DNA of 64,000 bases from Anodontia alba (taxonomy: Eukaryota > Mollusca > Bivalvia > Lucinida > Lucinidae): assembly GCA_964016985.1 (NCBI GenBank), contig OZ024821.1, positions 93,362,093 through 93,426,092 of the forward strand, read 5' to 3'. How positions within the stretch are numbered: position 1 is the first letter of the stretch; each line of letters starts with the position of its first letter. Below the pieces are notes generated by a model. The model was not told the DNA's origin. It saw nothing but the letters and a program-made list of their open reading frames with translations, and ran no database searches. Shown one piece after another: positions 1 through 13,100 of the stretch. The translations under genes and the position numbers were made by a program.

Positions 1-290
1 GCACCCTCAACTTCTTTGAAGCTGGGGGCATAACTAGAAATTTGTTTGTGAAACACTATGCCCCTAGCTATATGCTAGTCTCTACAAAATGCCAAAACTG
101 GAAAGGGGCATAACTCGACAAAATTAGTCTGTTTTGTTTTCGAAAGGTTATCAGGTGACTTACTCCTCAGCCTCAATAAGCTCACCAAATTTCAAGGCCC
201 TATCTCAAAAAGTCATCAAGGTATCTTGCTCACAAGAAAAGTGTGACAAACGGATGAACAGATGGATGAACAACAACTCAAAATAATTTA
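1..290. repeat. End of a tandem/microsatellite-type dispersed repeat
   Basis: Two copies of a GGGGCATAACT motif (about 28 and 104) are followed by a short GGATGAACAGAT microsatellite near 252-272. This is the layout of the pearl-like elements further on, but diverged. Cut by the window edge. Confidence 0.45.
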
Positions 291-309
291 AGGGTTAACA
301 GACACTGAT

Positions 310-500
310 AACATGTATCATGCAAAATGGCATCTTTGAGGGACATCTGGGCAGTAAAGACCCTGATAAGCACATTTGCACAGTCTGATAAGGGACCTCA
401 CATTCATCGTTGGGCTACAGATGATTGGAATACTGTAGAATCTTTCAATGGACAGCAAAGGTCCTTATGAGATTGTGCAAATATGCAGGATAATCTAAAA
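310..500. repeat. Family K-like element, degraded
   Basis: Contains CATTTGCACAGTCTGATAAGGG, best read as the K motif GCACAGTCTGATCAGGGCC in decayed form, with its inverted partner at GATTGTGCAAATATGCAGG. Confidence 0.45.
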
Positions 501-639
501 TGTACAAAAATTTAAATGAATATATACAACAATATATTTTATACATTCATTAATTTTTAAAAGCCTTGCTGCATCATCAGATTCCACCAAAAGAATTTAT
601 CTCCTGCACAGCCAACACTTATATATATATACATGATGT

Positions 640-812
640 ATATTACTTTTCATAGGAAATAAGTCTTGATATTTCAAGAAAATATTTCATAGGAAATAAG
701 TCTTGATATGCCAAGCAGATGATTCACATGAATATCAAAACTTATTTTTCTACGAAAATTAAAAACAATAAAATGTCTGCTAAAATTTTTGCTTGGTGCT
801 TTAAGAGTTAAT
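640..812. mobile_element. Family G foldback (partial)
   Basis: The hairpin core is GCAAGCAGATGATTCACATG-like, around 700-735, and the element ends TTGCTTGGTGCTTTAAG at about 790-806. The left terminal repeat is degraded and part of the arm is duplicated (two GGAAATAAGTCTTGATAT copies). Confidence 0.55.
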
Positions 813-897
813 ACTGTATACAAGTCCAAGACTAGGAAATCTGAAACAGATAAACTGTTTTGATTCATGTTTTTCATAGAAACTAATTTTTACTTAC

Positions 898-1118
898 CTT
901 ATACCCAGTGACCTTGACCCCATTACTACAGCCATTGTTGTCAAGACTAACTGGTTGCCATGTCAGTTTAAGACTGCTATTGCCAATTATTTTTTCAACA
1001 TGGAAGTTGCTAGGGACACATGGTGGGCCAGCTGGTGCAGCATGGGTAAATCTTCTATTGCTAGGCAACTCTACACTGACACTGGGAAACCCATTTAGTT
1101 GACTGAAATTTTGAATTC
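898..1118 (-). CDS. Exon 23 in window: start of an FN3 domain
   Basis: 221 nt, phase 1 in, phase 0 out. The acceptor is TTCATTTCAG and the donor AAG|GTAAGT. After a linker (FSQLNGFPSVSVELPS) it enters FN3: PAGPPCVPSNFHVEK, LKLTWQPVSLDNNG, SNGVKVTGYK. The core Trp and the Asn-Gly-x-x-Val-Thr-Gly-Tyr motif are clear. The second half of the domain lies in the next exon, beyond position 1. Confidence 0.88.
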
Positions 1119-4100
1119 CTGAAATGAACCAAAACCTATGAGTCAACATTCCTGTTTGTCAAAATAAACAAAAGAATAGAGATTATATTGGCTGTGCCAT
1201 GTGAAAATGTGCCTTCAGGCATATGCGGACATCAAATGCCCAGATCAGCCTGTGCATCTGCACAGTTTGATCAGGGCCTTCACTGCCTGATAACAGAATC
1301 ATTAGATACTACAGAATTAATGAATGAAGAGCAAAGACCTGGGCCCAGTTGTTCAAAGCGTTGTTAGCTTAACGAGCTCGTTAAGGGTCATTTCGTTAAC
1401 TGTTTTAGCGGATTCAATATAAAATATTCTGATATTTTTTGCTGAAAAAATGTGAGTAGCTTTTGCACTGCAAAAGCTACTCACATTTTTTCAGCAAAAA
1501 ATTTCAGCATATTTGCGTATCACTCGATGTAAATTTTAACGAATCGTTAACTACCGACATAGTTAGCTTTGAACAACTGGGCCCAGGATAATACTTTGTG
1601 CATGTGCAGGATGATCTTAATCTGCACATTTTGCACACTTTCAAAGATACTTTTTTGCTTGATATGGCCCAAATTTTCATGAATCATTGTAACAAAACTA
1701 GAACAAGGGAAGTTGCTAGGCTAAAAAAGTACTTCCAATCCCAAAAGAAATTTAAGGCAAAAATGTGATATTCAGCAATGGATACAGCAACGATATGCAA
1801 AACCTTACTGAAGCTGAGGTTGATTAAGAGTAAATGTAGAAATGTATATTTCTACTTAGCATCTGAAGTCAATGATGTAAGAAATTTTGAACTACCTTTA
1901 TGATTATTTATACACCACAACCTCTTTATAACACTAATATTGTGGTTCAAAGCATAAACCGTGTAAGAAACAACCGTGTTATATCCAGACAAAAATGTAA
2001 AGATTATATAGGAAAATGACCATTTATGGTCATTTTTCTATATAATCTATACATTTTTGGGATCCATCTTTGAACCGTGTAATATCCAAAACCATGTTCT
2101 AATGAACCATGTTATAAAGAGGTTGATGCGTACCTTTATTTGGCACAAATTTGTTACTTTGTAATATATATGACCTAGAAAATCTCTACAAATTATTCCG
2201 GGACTGAATAAACAAAAATCCTAATGTGCAATTTGAAATTAAAATGAGAGAAACAACCTTGAAGGAACAGAAAAAATTAAAAAGTGACAAAAATGTGCAA
2301 AATATTAAGGAACGAACACACACATATTGTAATTTCCACTTTGAAATCTAGCAGTAATATCTTTCAACCTTCTTTGATATGTGGCAGCTAATGAACAGTT
2401 ATAAGTAGTAGCCTTGGCTGCTGTTGTAGACCATAATACATACCTCCAATTAAGGAAACAAAAATGTACCACTCTTTTTCTCATTTCTCCATGAAAATGT
2501 GTGTACATGTACTCAGGCACTTCTTATGAGTACACACAACATATGTTTTCATGAAGAAAAACAAAAAAAAAAATATCTGGATACTTTTATCTAGAGCTAT
2601 GCGGCACAGTCAATCAAATTGTGGTCAATGACTTGTAAAAGACAATTTCCCATTTTGGAGGCAAAAATGGCCAGGGCCCAGTTGTTCAAAGTATCATTAG
2701 CTTAATGAGCAAATGCAAAAGCCAGCAAAAATATCAGCATATATGCCATATTTAATGATCAAAGTTTTAAAGATACATTAACTAACGACATTGTTAGTTT
2801 TGAACAACTGGGCCCAGTTCTTTTGCACTGGTACAATCAATACTCCTACTGCTGTGCAAAATTGTTACAGCGCAGCACCCTGAATTCATAATGCAGTCCT
2901 TTACCTTTAAGACAAGAATTCCGCCAAAAGTTATATCGCGTCTGTGAGGGAGCGAAGTTGACTCAAATTTACAATGTTGGTGAACTGTGAAATAGGTCGA
3001 GGTCAAACAGGGATACTGCTGTTTAAGTTGTCATCCCTAGGTGCAAGCTTATACCAAGTATCATCACTGTAGCCCTTATAGTTCTTGAGAAATGAACTTG
3101 AACATTTGGGTTGAAATTAGGGTTGACGCATATGTTGGCGGATTGACGGACAAACAGACAAACAGACATAAAACACTGGTCTGCATTACACTTACCCCTG
3201 TATTCTGAGGATAGCCCAAGCGATATGTGAAATATTGCAAATACAACTGCATATAAATATAGGATACATGTTCTCTTAAACATGCTTTTCAGGATGTATT
3301 TTTCAGGGTGTAGAAGTGACCAAATAAAAGTGAAAACAAAACAAAAATATACTTGATTGAATTAATACTAATAAGACAAAAAAAATAAGTGTATTTGAAG
3401 AATGCATGCGACAGTTATATACCTTTGTCAATATTTTGAGTCTTAACATTTTTGGTCTTATTATCTGTTGGTAATTCAATATTTTCAGTCTTGGCAATAT
3501 CCTTAAGTAAAGAGTTGGGATCCTTCTCTCCAAGAACTGTAATGGGCACTGAGAAATTATAAGGAATAGAAAATTAACCCTGGTCCTGCTGGTCCCAGAT
3601 ATATCCTGCCTCTGCAAACAGTGCAGATCCAGATCAGTTGGCTTCTAAGAAGCCATCTGATCTGGATCTGCACTGTTTGAAATTGAGTATGTCAATTTAT
3701 ATCAACAATCTGGATCAAGTAATCTGAATGGCTGAAAATTAGATATGGACGTGGCATCTTAATTTATTCAGCATGACAAGGGTTCAGATGAAAGGATTCT
3801 ATTCATAAACTTTTGGTAAATTTTATATCATTTTTGACAATTTGTAACTTTCTGTTTGCTTTTCCGTACACCAATCTCCTTCTGTAAAGGGTTCTACTCA
3901 AAAAGGAAAGAATTTGGTTTCAAATGGGTTGCAGGATCATGGGAGAGTAATTATTTTCTTTCAGAGTAGACCTCTTTTCAGAAAGGAGCAAAAACAATTT
4001 TGAAAGAGTTGTCTCTCTTGAAAGTGAAACAATTCCTCTTGAATTTCTGACAGAAATGACCTTTTTGTAAAGGGCTCTACTCTAAAAGGAAAGAATTTGC

Positions 4101-7100
4101 TTTCAAGTGGCATGGGGCATAAGGGGAGCAAATTCTTTCCTTTTAGAGTAGACCCCTTTTCAAAAGGGAGCAAAAACAATTTTGACAGAGTTATTTCCCT
4201 TGAAAGCTTATCAAATGTGAAAAGAAAAATGCCTGGATCAGCCTGCATATATCCATGCATTCAGTTCGTCCACTGCTTTACTACACCATAATACAAAGGA
4301 TAACCAGCTAAGAACCTCACCAGAATGCATGGATGCCCAGGCTAATCTGGGCCTTCACTGATTGTAAAGGCCTCTTTTTATGTGACTTGGCTAATTTGTT
4401 TTCCTTCCTATGATACTTATTGAAGAGCTAGTTTTCTTATTTCTCAAAAAAACATGTTTTGGTACTCATTAGAAGTGCCTATGTGGGGCACTTCTAATGA
4501 GTATCCACAATGTAGTTTTTCATGGCTGAATTTATCAAAGTAGTTTGGTTAAAAAAGCACCTTCTTTAGATCTATATGTATCTGACATTAGAATTCTACA
4601 GAAAGAATTACCATGTGTGTCTGTCCTATGGGCCTGCTGTAGATGACTGTACATCTGGGCAATTCTTTCTGGGCTGGCATCGAGGTAGCTTGGTACGACC
4701 TGACAACAAATAAAAATTTTAACCCTTATCATAATATACCCTAATATCAGAAACCACAGAATGCAGCTTCTAATCTACACTGTTTATCACTCTTTCAGCA
4801 TATTTTAGACACATCAACAGGTAGTCAAATGGACTTGTTCACATTTCTGACCCTGAGGTTATAAAACTTTTTTCATGCTCAACTAAGCTGAGCATGAAAT
4901 TTGTACTGCTAATAATTCTCAAATTACTAATATTTACAAATTCTTTCTTGCTAAACATAGCTGAGCATGAAAATTTCTCTGCTAATAAATATGAAAATGC
5001 CAACTATAGTTGGCATTTTCATATTTATTAGCAGAGAAAATTTCATACTCTGCTGAGTTGAGCATGAAAAAAGTTTTATAACCTTGGGGCCAGGACAAGT
5101 ATGCTGAGAAGTTAAAGTGTCTAAATATTTATGGTTAATATTGCAATCTGCTGAATTTAAATAATACCAGACAACATTGTAACAATTTTGTAGGTTTTTC
5201 CTGAAATAGGGCTTGACATTTCAACCAAATTTTCTCCTTAAAAAACAATAACAAAATCATAGAATTTCAAACTGTATTTTTCTTGGAAAAAAGACTTCTG
5301 AAGAAGGTCAGAGCTGGCGTGATATCATCAATGCATTGATATATCATATTTTTTATGGTGATACTGATGGTTAGTATTCACTACTGATACTTTGTAATCC
5401 TACATAATGCACTTTTGATATATAAAAAGGCTTTTAATGACAAGATTTATGGTATTGCTTATTTTTCTCAGAAAATGTCGGGATAGGAATTTCAACCAGA
5501 GACTTGGCAAGCCGCATCCCTGGCTGAAATTCCTACCCCTTGGATGAGATTTCCCTATCCTGCATGGAAACCCATGATGGATTCTTATATTCTCATCAGT
5601 GCTATCTCACCTGAAACTTTATCCATCCATCTTAAAGTGACTGGATACACTTGGTACATGGGAGACAACTTTTTGTGACTTCCTATTTGCTTTTCTGCAT
5701 CTGGAAAGAGGTCTACTCTAAAAGGAAAGAATTTGCTCCCAAAGGGAGGGGAGCAAATTCTTTCCTTTTGGAGTAGACCTGTTTTCAAAAGGGAGGCAAA
5801 AACAATTTTGAAAGTTACCTTCCTTGACAATGTATCTATTCCACTTGATACAGTGTACATTGTTTATATGTACAAAGAAAACTTTCTCAGAAGACAAGCT
5901 CTAATGTCTTTACTGTTTTATTTCTCACCTGTCTATTTCCAGGTCTGTGATGAGGCACTGGTTGCAAGTAACTGGCTGGTACCAGTCCCACACGCCCATT
6001 CACTTCAGCTTCATAGTATCCATACTGATCATAAGGTCCTGTCACTAATACTTTATCTCCCTCCTTTAAAGAGAGTTCCAATCGTTGTCTTCCACTTTGA
6101 GAAAACACTGAAGGATCATAGTCTGCTATGGCAACAAAATTGGGATTATTTGGCATTCTAGTCATGTCTGGTCTAAATGGTGGTGAATGAAGGGAATTAA
6201 TCACTCTCTGTCCACTGTTTAGTATTGAGTTCTGTCCCCTACTTCTGTGTGATGGATGGCCACTATAGACTCGAGGTAAATGGTTGTAACTATGGCGATG
6301 TGGTAAGTGTCTATGTGCACTAGAAAATAAGTCTGCTGACCTGGGACGGGGCATGTGACGTGGACTAGAGTCTCGCAAAAGTTCAGTATCACTTAAATGA
6401 GACATGGGGTCACTACTATCAAATGATGAATCATGGGAAAATGATCTTCCTAGCTGATTATGATTATAATCCCTATTCTTGAAATGGCTGTGTTCCATAG
6501 CAGGTGACAACTGAGCCGACTTCAATCGCTGTATTTCTTGCCGTAGACGTTTTATCAAGTTGTCCTAAAATAAAAAAAAATACTTTAGAATTATGGACAA
6601 ATTAACATGTTTATCATAAATTCTGGAAGTGAATTGCTTGGGAAAACAGTACATTCCAGAGCAATTCATATTTTTTCTTTTTTTTTTTTTTTGGTTTGCT
6701 GTAGCTCTTTAACCTTTGCTGACCATTGACCCTGTCGTAGTAATCTAGACACAATAGACAAAAAATCTGTTCAACAGTAAAATGATCCTGGTCAAGCAAG
6801 GTTTACCTCCCCTTGAATTGCCTTTGTAATCTGATGAGGCATGAGTAAGTGAATTTCAGATTGCATGTATATATTCTGCTAGTGATGAATCTTTTCAAGA
6901 CAAAAAATATTATTATCCAGTTTCCTATCTTATTGTTACAACTGATAATTTCCATATTGGCAAAAACTAAAATGGTCATTTTTTTCTTACTGTACTATTC
7001 AAATTTTACATTATGTGCAATCTAAATTAGTGTGAACCCCCAATATCTGACACCTATGAGTCTCAGGCATGATTCCTGATCTGAAGACTTTAATACATTC

Positions 7101-10100
7101 TGGATATTTTTCATGCAAGTTGATGTACTATTTTGACACAAATGACCCTCATGGGTTGATGTGTTGTTAAATCTGAACTCATCATCATATAATAAATTCT
7201 GCAGTAATCTACATACAGCTTTGTTATCATGTCCTTAGTGTCCTATAAAAGTAGAATATATTTATCCAAATAAGATGACGATATTAGTCAATTAACAAAA
7301 ACTATGAGAAACGGTACTGCAAAAGGCAGTTGAAGATATTTTACCATCGAATTAAATGTCACACATTATCTGGGTATAAAAGATAAAGTTATGAAATCTG
7401 TCAAAAGAGTAGAGTCTAGAGAGTTAAGCAGAAGACAAAGCTACTAACATTTGGTTTAAGGATTACTAGTCACAAATTAATATTGTGAGACAAGACTGAC
7501 AGCAGACCAGTAAGCTCACCTTTTCATTACAGTCATTTTTCAGTTGAACAATCTTGGCTCTCAACATTCCTTCAGTGGACTGTGGGATAGGCTGTCCTGG
7601 TTCCCCAGTTTTTGCCTGCAATATAAACTTAAGAATTAAGCAAATGAGAGAAGATAATTAAGATATTCTAGTGAGCAGGGTTAACGCTTAGCAATCTGGG
7701 TAAAATTTTCAGCAGATGACATTTAGAAATATTTTTCTTCTTTTTCCAAGAAAACAGGATAAGACATTTCATGTAAATTGCCTCTCTTGTTTTTCTGGAA
7801 AAAAATAAGAATATCACAAATTTGTTCTGCTGAATTAGCTCATAGAGTGGTAAAGCTTAAACAAATTCCCAGACCGGGCACAGAACACACTGCATGTTAT
7901 GTTTCTTACAAAATATTTCCAAATGATAAAACACAAAGATAGATAAAAAGCATATGTAGAAAAATATTTTTCTTATTTTTCCACACAAAAAAAAAACAAA
8001 CAAACAAGAAAAACACCTAACGGCATTATGGAAGAGTTTTTTAAAAAGGTTAACTAAAACCTCGGATGTCAGGGGAGATAAGTACATAATGAAGACAGTG
8101 AGAGTTGTCCCTCTTGCATCTGACATGCCTACTGATCCGACGCCTGCATCAGTGGACATTTCAAAACTCAATGCTGGAAGAGTCCATTTCAGAAACTCAG
8201 GGGTGAAAGGAAACACAATAAAGTGAACTTTCTCATACTAACATTTCTGACCCTGTGGTTCCCCCTTTATATATGGACCGCACCATGCGGAAACATGTCT
8301 TTGGACATATGCAGACAGTGAAGGCCCAAATCAGCCTGCACATCCATGCAGTCTGATTAGGGCCTTCGTTATCTGCTAACAGAATCATTGGATACTACAG
8401 ATTGTACAAATGAAGAGCAAAGGCAAGATGATAATTTGCACATGCACAGGATGATCTGAATCTGTGCATTGCGTTCATGTTCGAAAGCTTCTTTTTGTTT
8501 GATACCACCCACATGAAAAGGTATTAAACTATTGGGGTGGGTTGTGGGAGACTGTAAGCCAGAATAATGAATATGTGAAGTATTTACCAGTATATGACTG
8601 TGTTAATAATCTCAAACATAATTTATGAAACTTTTTTTTATTTATTAAACCACTTGCTAAAATGAGATGGAGCCCAACTTTGTGTAATATGTGTATTAAA
8701 GAGGATCTGAAGTTGAAAACTTGAACATCACTCCCTCTGACAACATTTTAAAAGATGATTAGCAGACATTTTAAAAGATGATTTTCTTTTACGCATAAAA
8801 TAAGGCTTGACATTTCATACAAACTGTCTCCTTCAGAGGAGAAAATCTGAAGGAAATGTCAAGTCTTATTTTCTGTGTAAATAATTAATATATTAATTTA
8901 CTAATTTTCATTTGATGATTTATCCTACAGAGTGCTGAAGCTTAAAATGTATAATGTACAGAACAAGTAATGAACATCTTATCTAGAGCTATTTCAATTA
9001 AGGTAAAAGCGGAAATTATAAAATGAACAATCTGCTTTTGGTCTGTTTTATTTGCTTATACAGATTTATACTTTCTATACTCCTGGGCCTAGTTGTTCAA
9101 AACTAAAGATGTTGTTAGTTAACATATGGTTAAAACTTTGATCATTAAATATTGCATATATGCTAACATTTTTGGTGAAAAAAGTGTGAGTAGCTTTAGC
9201 ATTTGCAAAAGCTACTCACACTTTTTCAGCAAAAATACCTGTGAATTAGATATTGTACTTACTAGAACAGTTAATATTTTGACCATTAACGAGCTTGTTA
9301 AGCAAACGATGGTTTGAACAACTCGGCCCTGATCAATTTTAAACCCTGTTCTGGCTAAAAGACCAACAATTCAATATAAATATGCACATAATAACATTTA
9401 AATGATGAAATCCATGCAAAACAACAAAAGTTATTGCACCAAAACAAAACATGGAAGGATGTAAATATATGACAGATGGATGTATAAATGGGTGTATGTA
9501 TATATGACAGATGAACAGATGGGTGGACACAAGGGCATTAAGCCTGAAAACATAATAAACCACTGCTGTTGTATGGTGGGTGAAAAGAAGTCATAGAAGT
9601 TTGATACCACAAACAGAAAAATAGTTCTAACACACTTTTTTTATTACATGTATTTGGTACAAGCCTCATACTCTCCCAGCAAAACTGCTGCAAATCACAC
9701 TGCCAAGAAGTAATAGCTATAGATGGGTTAACCAGATAAATAGTTTTCTTAATTCTCCAAGTGTTGTGGGAACTTATTTGAAGCTGCTAGATAATGCACA
9801 ACATACATTTCCTGGAGAAAATAGAAAAATATCCATTCTGTTTGGCTGAAAAACAAGGCCCCTAATATCTCAAACTTTCTTGCCAAAATCTTACTTGCTC
9901 CCTGTGAAATAAGATTTGCTTATAATAATCTTGAATTTCACAAAAACTTAACTGAACACAAGAAATGTAATACAGTGAACTTGTGAATCTGGTGAAAATA
10001 AAACATGCACTTTTATAATTATATGTTAACCTTATATATATCTGAGCTACACCATTAGAAAAGAGACTTTAATGCCATGAGCAACCAGTGAAGGCCCAGA

Positions 10101-13100
10101 TAGTCAGCAAAGACTTTACAGCATATGCAAACAGTAAGGCTAAGATCAGGCAAAGTGCTAAAGTGAAAATACCTTATTTATCCCAAGTATCAGGACAACT
10201 TAAATTCCTCACCATACTTGTCCTAAAATTTTAATACATCAATTTTACTACCTGTTGGTATGTCTAAACATTTGCTGGTTATGTGGCAAACAGTGTAGAC
10301 CCTGATCAGATGCCACATTTTGTGGCATCTGATTTGGGTCTACGCTGTTTGCTCAGACCATTTTTTCCAAATATTTAGGGTAAATATGGTACAAAACAAT
10401 CATATGGCACAGTCATGTTGTGTATCAAAATGTGTCTGGTGTGACAATAATCAATGAAAAAACAGCAACAATGTGATCTTTCCTGCATTTAAAATAAGTG
10501 ATCTTTCCTGCATTCAAAATAAGGTGGTATTTCCTGCATTAAAAACAAGCATATATAAGTAATATAGACACACAAAAACAGAAATCTTGTTGTGATTGTG
10601 AGAGAAGAGATTTACTTGTTTAAGGCTGTAGATTTCCTTGTCAGTATCCTGAATTTTCCTCCGTAGTGTAATAATCTCTTCAGTCAACTGTTCTACCTTC
10701 TTCACCTGAATGTTGCCCAAAACAACAATATCCAACAATATAACACTCACATAATGAAAGGGTATACTCACAGCATATGACTTAGGATTATTAATGCTTA
10801 GTACTAAGTGCTGGGTTAAAATTTGAGCAGATAACATTTTGAAATATTTTTCTTATTCCAAAAAACAGACGTTGACATTTCATGCAAACTGTCTCCTTAG
10901 GAGCCATTTTGTATGAACGTCAAATACTATTTTTCTGGGATTAATAAATATGTCATGAATATCATAAATTGTTGTCTGCTAAATTTGCCCATTGAGTGGT
11001 AAAGGTTAACCATAAAATAATTTATTACATCCTGGGCCCAGTTGTTCAAAACTTAACAAAGTTGTTAGCTAACAGGACATTATAATTTCTATCTAGAAAT
11101 ATGGCAAATATGTTGATATTTTTTCACTGAAAAAAATGTTAGTAGCTTTTGCATTGCATTTTTGCAGCAAAAATATCAATGTATTTGAAAATACCTTAGC
11201 TACAACAATTAATGAGTTTGTCATTAATGAGCTTGTTCAGCTAATGATGCTTTAAATAACCGGGGCCCAGATTGTTTGTGTCTACAACGACACTGCAACA
11301 AGCAAACTTTCATAATATATTAATGTTGCACTTCATGATTTTACTCAAAATACTTAAATGAAAACATACATGTATATACAAAAATTAAAGCCTCCAGAAC
11401 ATAAAATTACTGATAACTAGTGATATTTTTGCTTATTTTATTATTATCACTTGCCTGGAGAATATTTGCAGACTAGCTGGCCAATGCATTTTTTTTGAAT
11501 GATTACCAAAAGTTCTATATTGGAATAATGAAAATGAAGCTTAATATATGTCCAAGACTCAGTTGCAACAGACTAATTTTTATACAGATGCCATTTCCAA
11601 CAAGAGCTCCGCCAAGCGGGGCATTATACGCCCGTGGCAAGTAATAAGATATAGCACATAAACTGGCTCCTGTATAATTCAGTGCTCCGGATATAAACTG
11701 TAAGTGGAATTACAAAAAAAAAATTAAAAAAATTTCACTGCGGTATATCTGCTGGTATTTGGTGAACTGTAACCTAAGGGTCCAAGCTGGCCCAAAAATT
11801 AAGGAAGAAGTGACTTCTCCCTCCTAAGAAAATAGGGAGAAGTTTGCTGCTTCTAGGGAGAAGTGCTTTCTGACGGAGGACACACCACAGGAGCATGGCT
11901 ATATTATAAGATCATATGAGCCTTTGGCTGATTTGTTTTTCCTATACTTCAATATCAGACTAGACAATAACAAAACAAAAATAAACAACCAAAAAAAAAA
12001 AAAAAATGCTGCAAGAAATTTTTTGTAAACCTTTAACTTGTTTAATACTGATTTTATTTTTGTTCTTCAATGGAGCCAAATCAGAAGAGTATTAAAAAAA
12101 AAAAAATCCAAAAAGAATTATGTATTTATAAAGATTTAATAATGACAACCTTTCCTTGCAAATCTAATAAAAGAAGATGTTAAAAAAAAAAAAAAAAAAA
12201 AAAAAATCAATATCTTGCCCATATGACCAAAACTTTAGATATTTGCAAAAAATATATCTATTATAAAATAAAATTTGCACACTATTACCTCTAAACAATA
12301 TGCTGCGAAAAGTTCACAAAAACTTTCAAAGGGGCATAAATCTGCAAATATTTGGTGCACTGTAACCTCGAAATAATATGTGCTGCTCCACATCATCATG
12401 TAACTATTTATGAAGTTTCAGCTTGATCGGATGTAAACTGTAGGAGGATTTTGCCGGAAACAAAAAATTAATAGAAATTGTCAAAGGCATTTAACTCTGC
12501 TAATATTTGGTGGACTGTAACCTTGAAATAATATGCGCTGCTCCACATCATGTTCTAACTACAAATCAAGTTTCAGTTTGATAGGATTTAAACTGTAGGA
12601 GGATTTAGCCGGAAACGAAAAGTTTACTGAAATTTTCAAAGGGGCATAAATCTGCTAATATTTTGTAACCTCAAAACAATATGCGCTGCTCCACATCATG
12701 GTCTAACTGTACATGAAGTTTCAGCTTGATTGAATGTAAACTGTAGGAAGATTTAGCCAGAAACGAAAAAATAGAAATTTTCAAAGGGGTATAACTCTGC
12801 TAATATTTGGTGGACTGTAACCTTGAAACAATATGCGCTGCTCCACATCATGTTCTAACTACAAATCAAGTTTCAGCTTGATCGGATGTAAACTGTAGGA
12901 GGATTTAGCCGGAAACGAAAAGTCTACTGAAATTTTCAAAGAGGCATAACTCTGCTAATAGTTGGTGGACTGTAACCTCGAAGCAATATGCGCTGCTCCA
13001 CATCATGGTCTAACTATACATGAAGTTTCAGCTTGATCGGATGTAAAATGTAGGAGGAGTTAACCGGAAATGAAAAGTTACAGAAATTTTCTAAGGGGCA

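Noticed and set aside
2305..2520. 71-codon minus-strand frame that could be an extra exon between exons 22 and 23
   Set aside because: Exons 21-23 already join in phase; the left part overlaps a B1 element and no convincing donor with matching phase was found.
5733..6161. 142-codon open frame on the plus strand over the SH3 exon
   Set aside because: It is the antisense shadow of exon 20 plus part of a family J element; the minus-strand frame has the SH3 motifs and splice sites.
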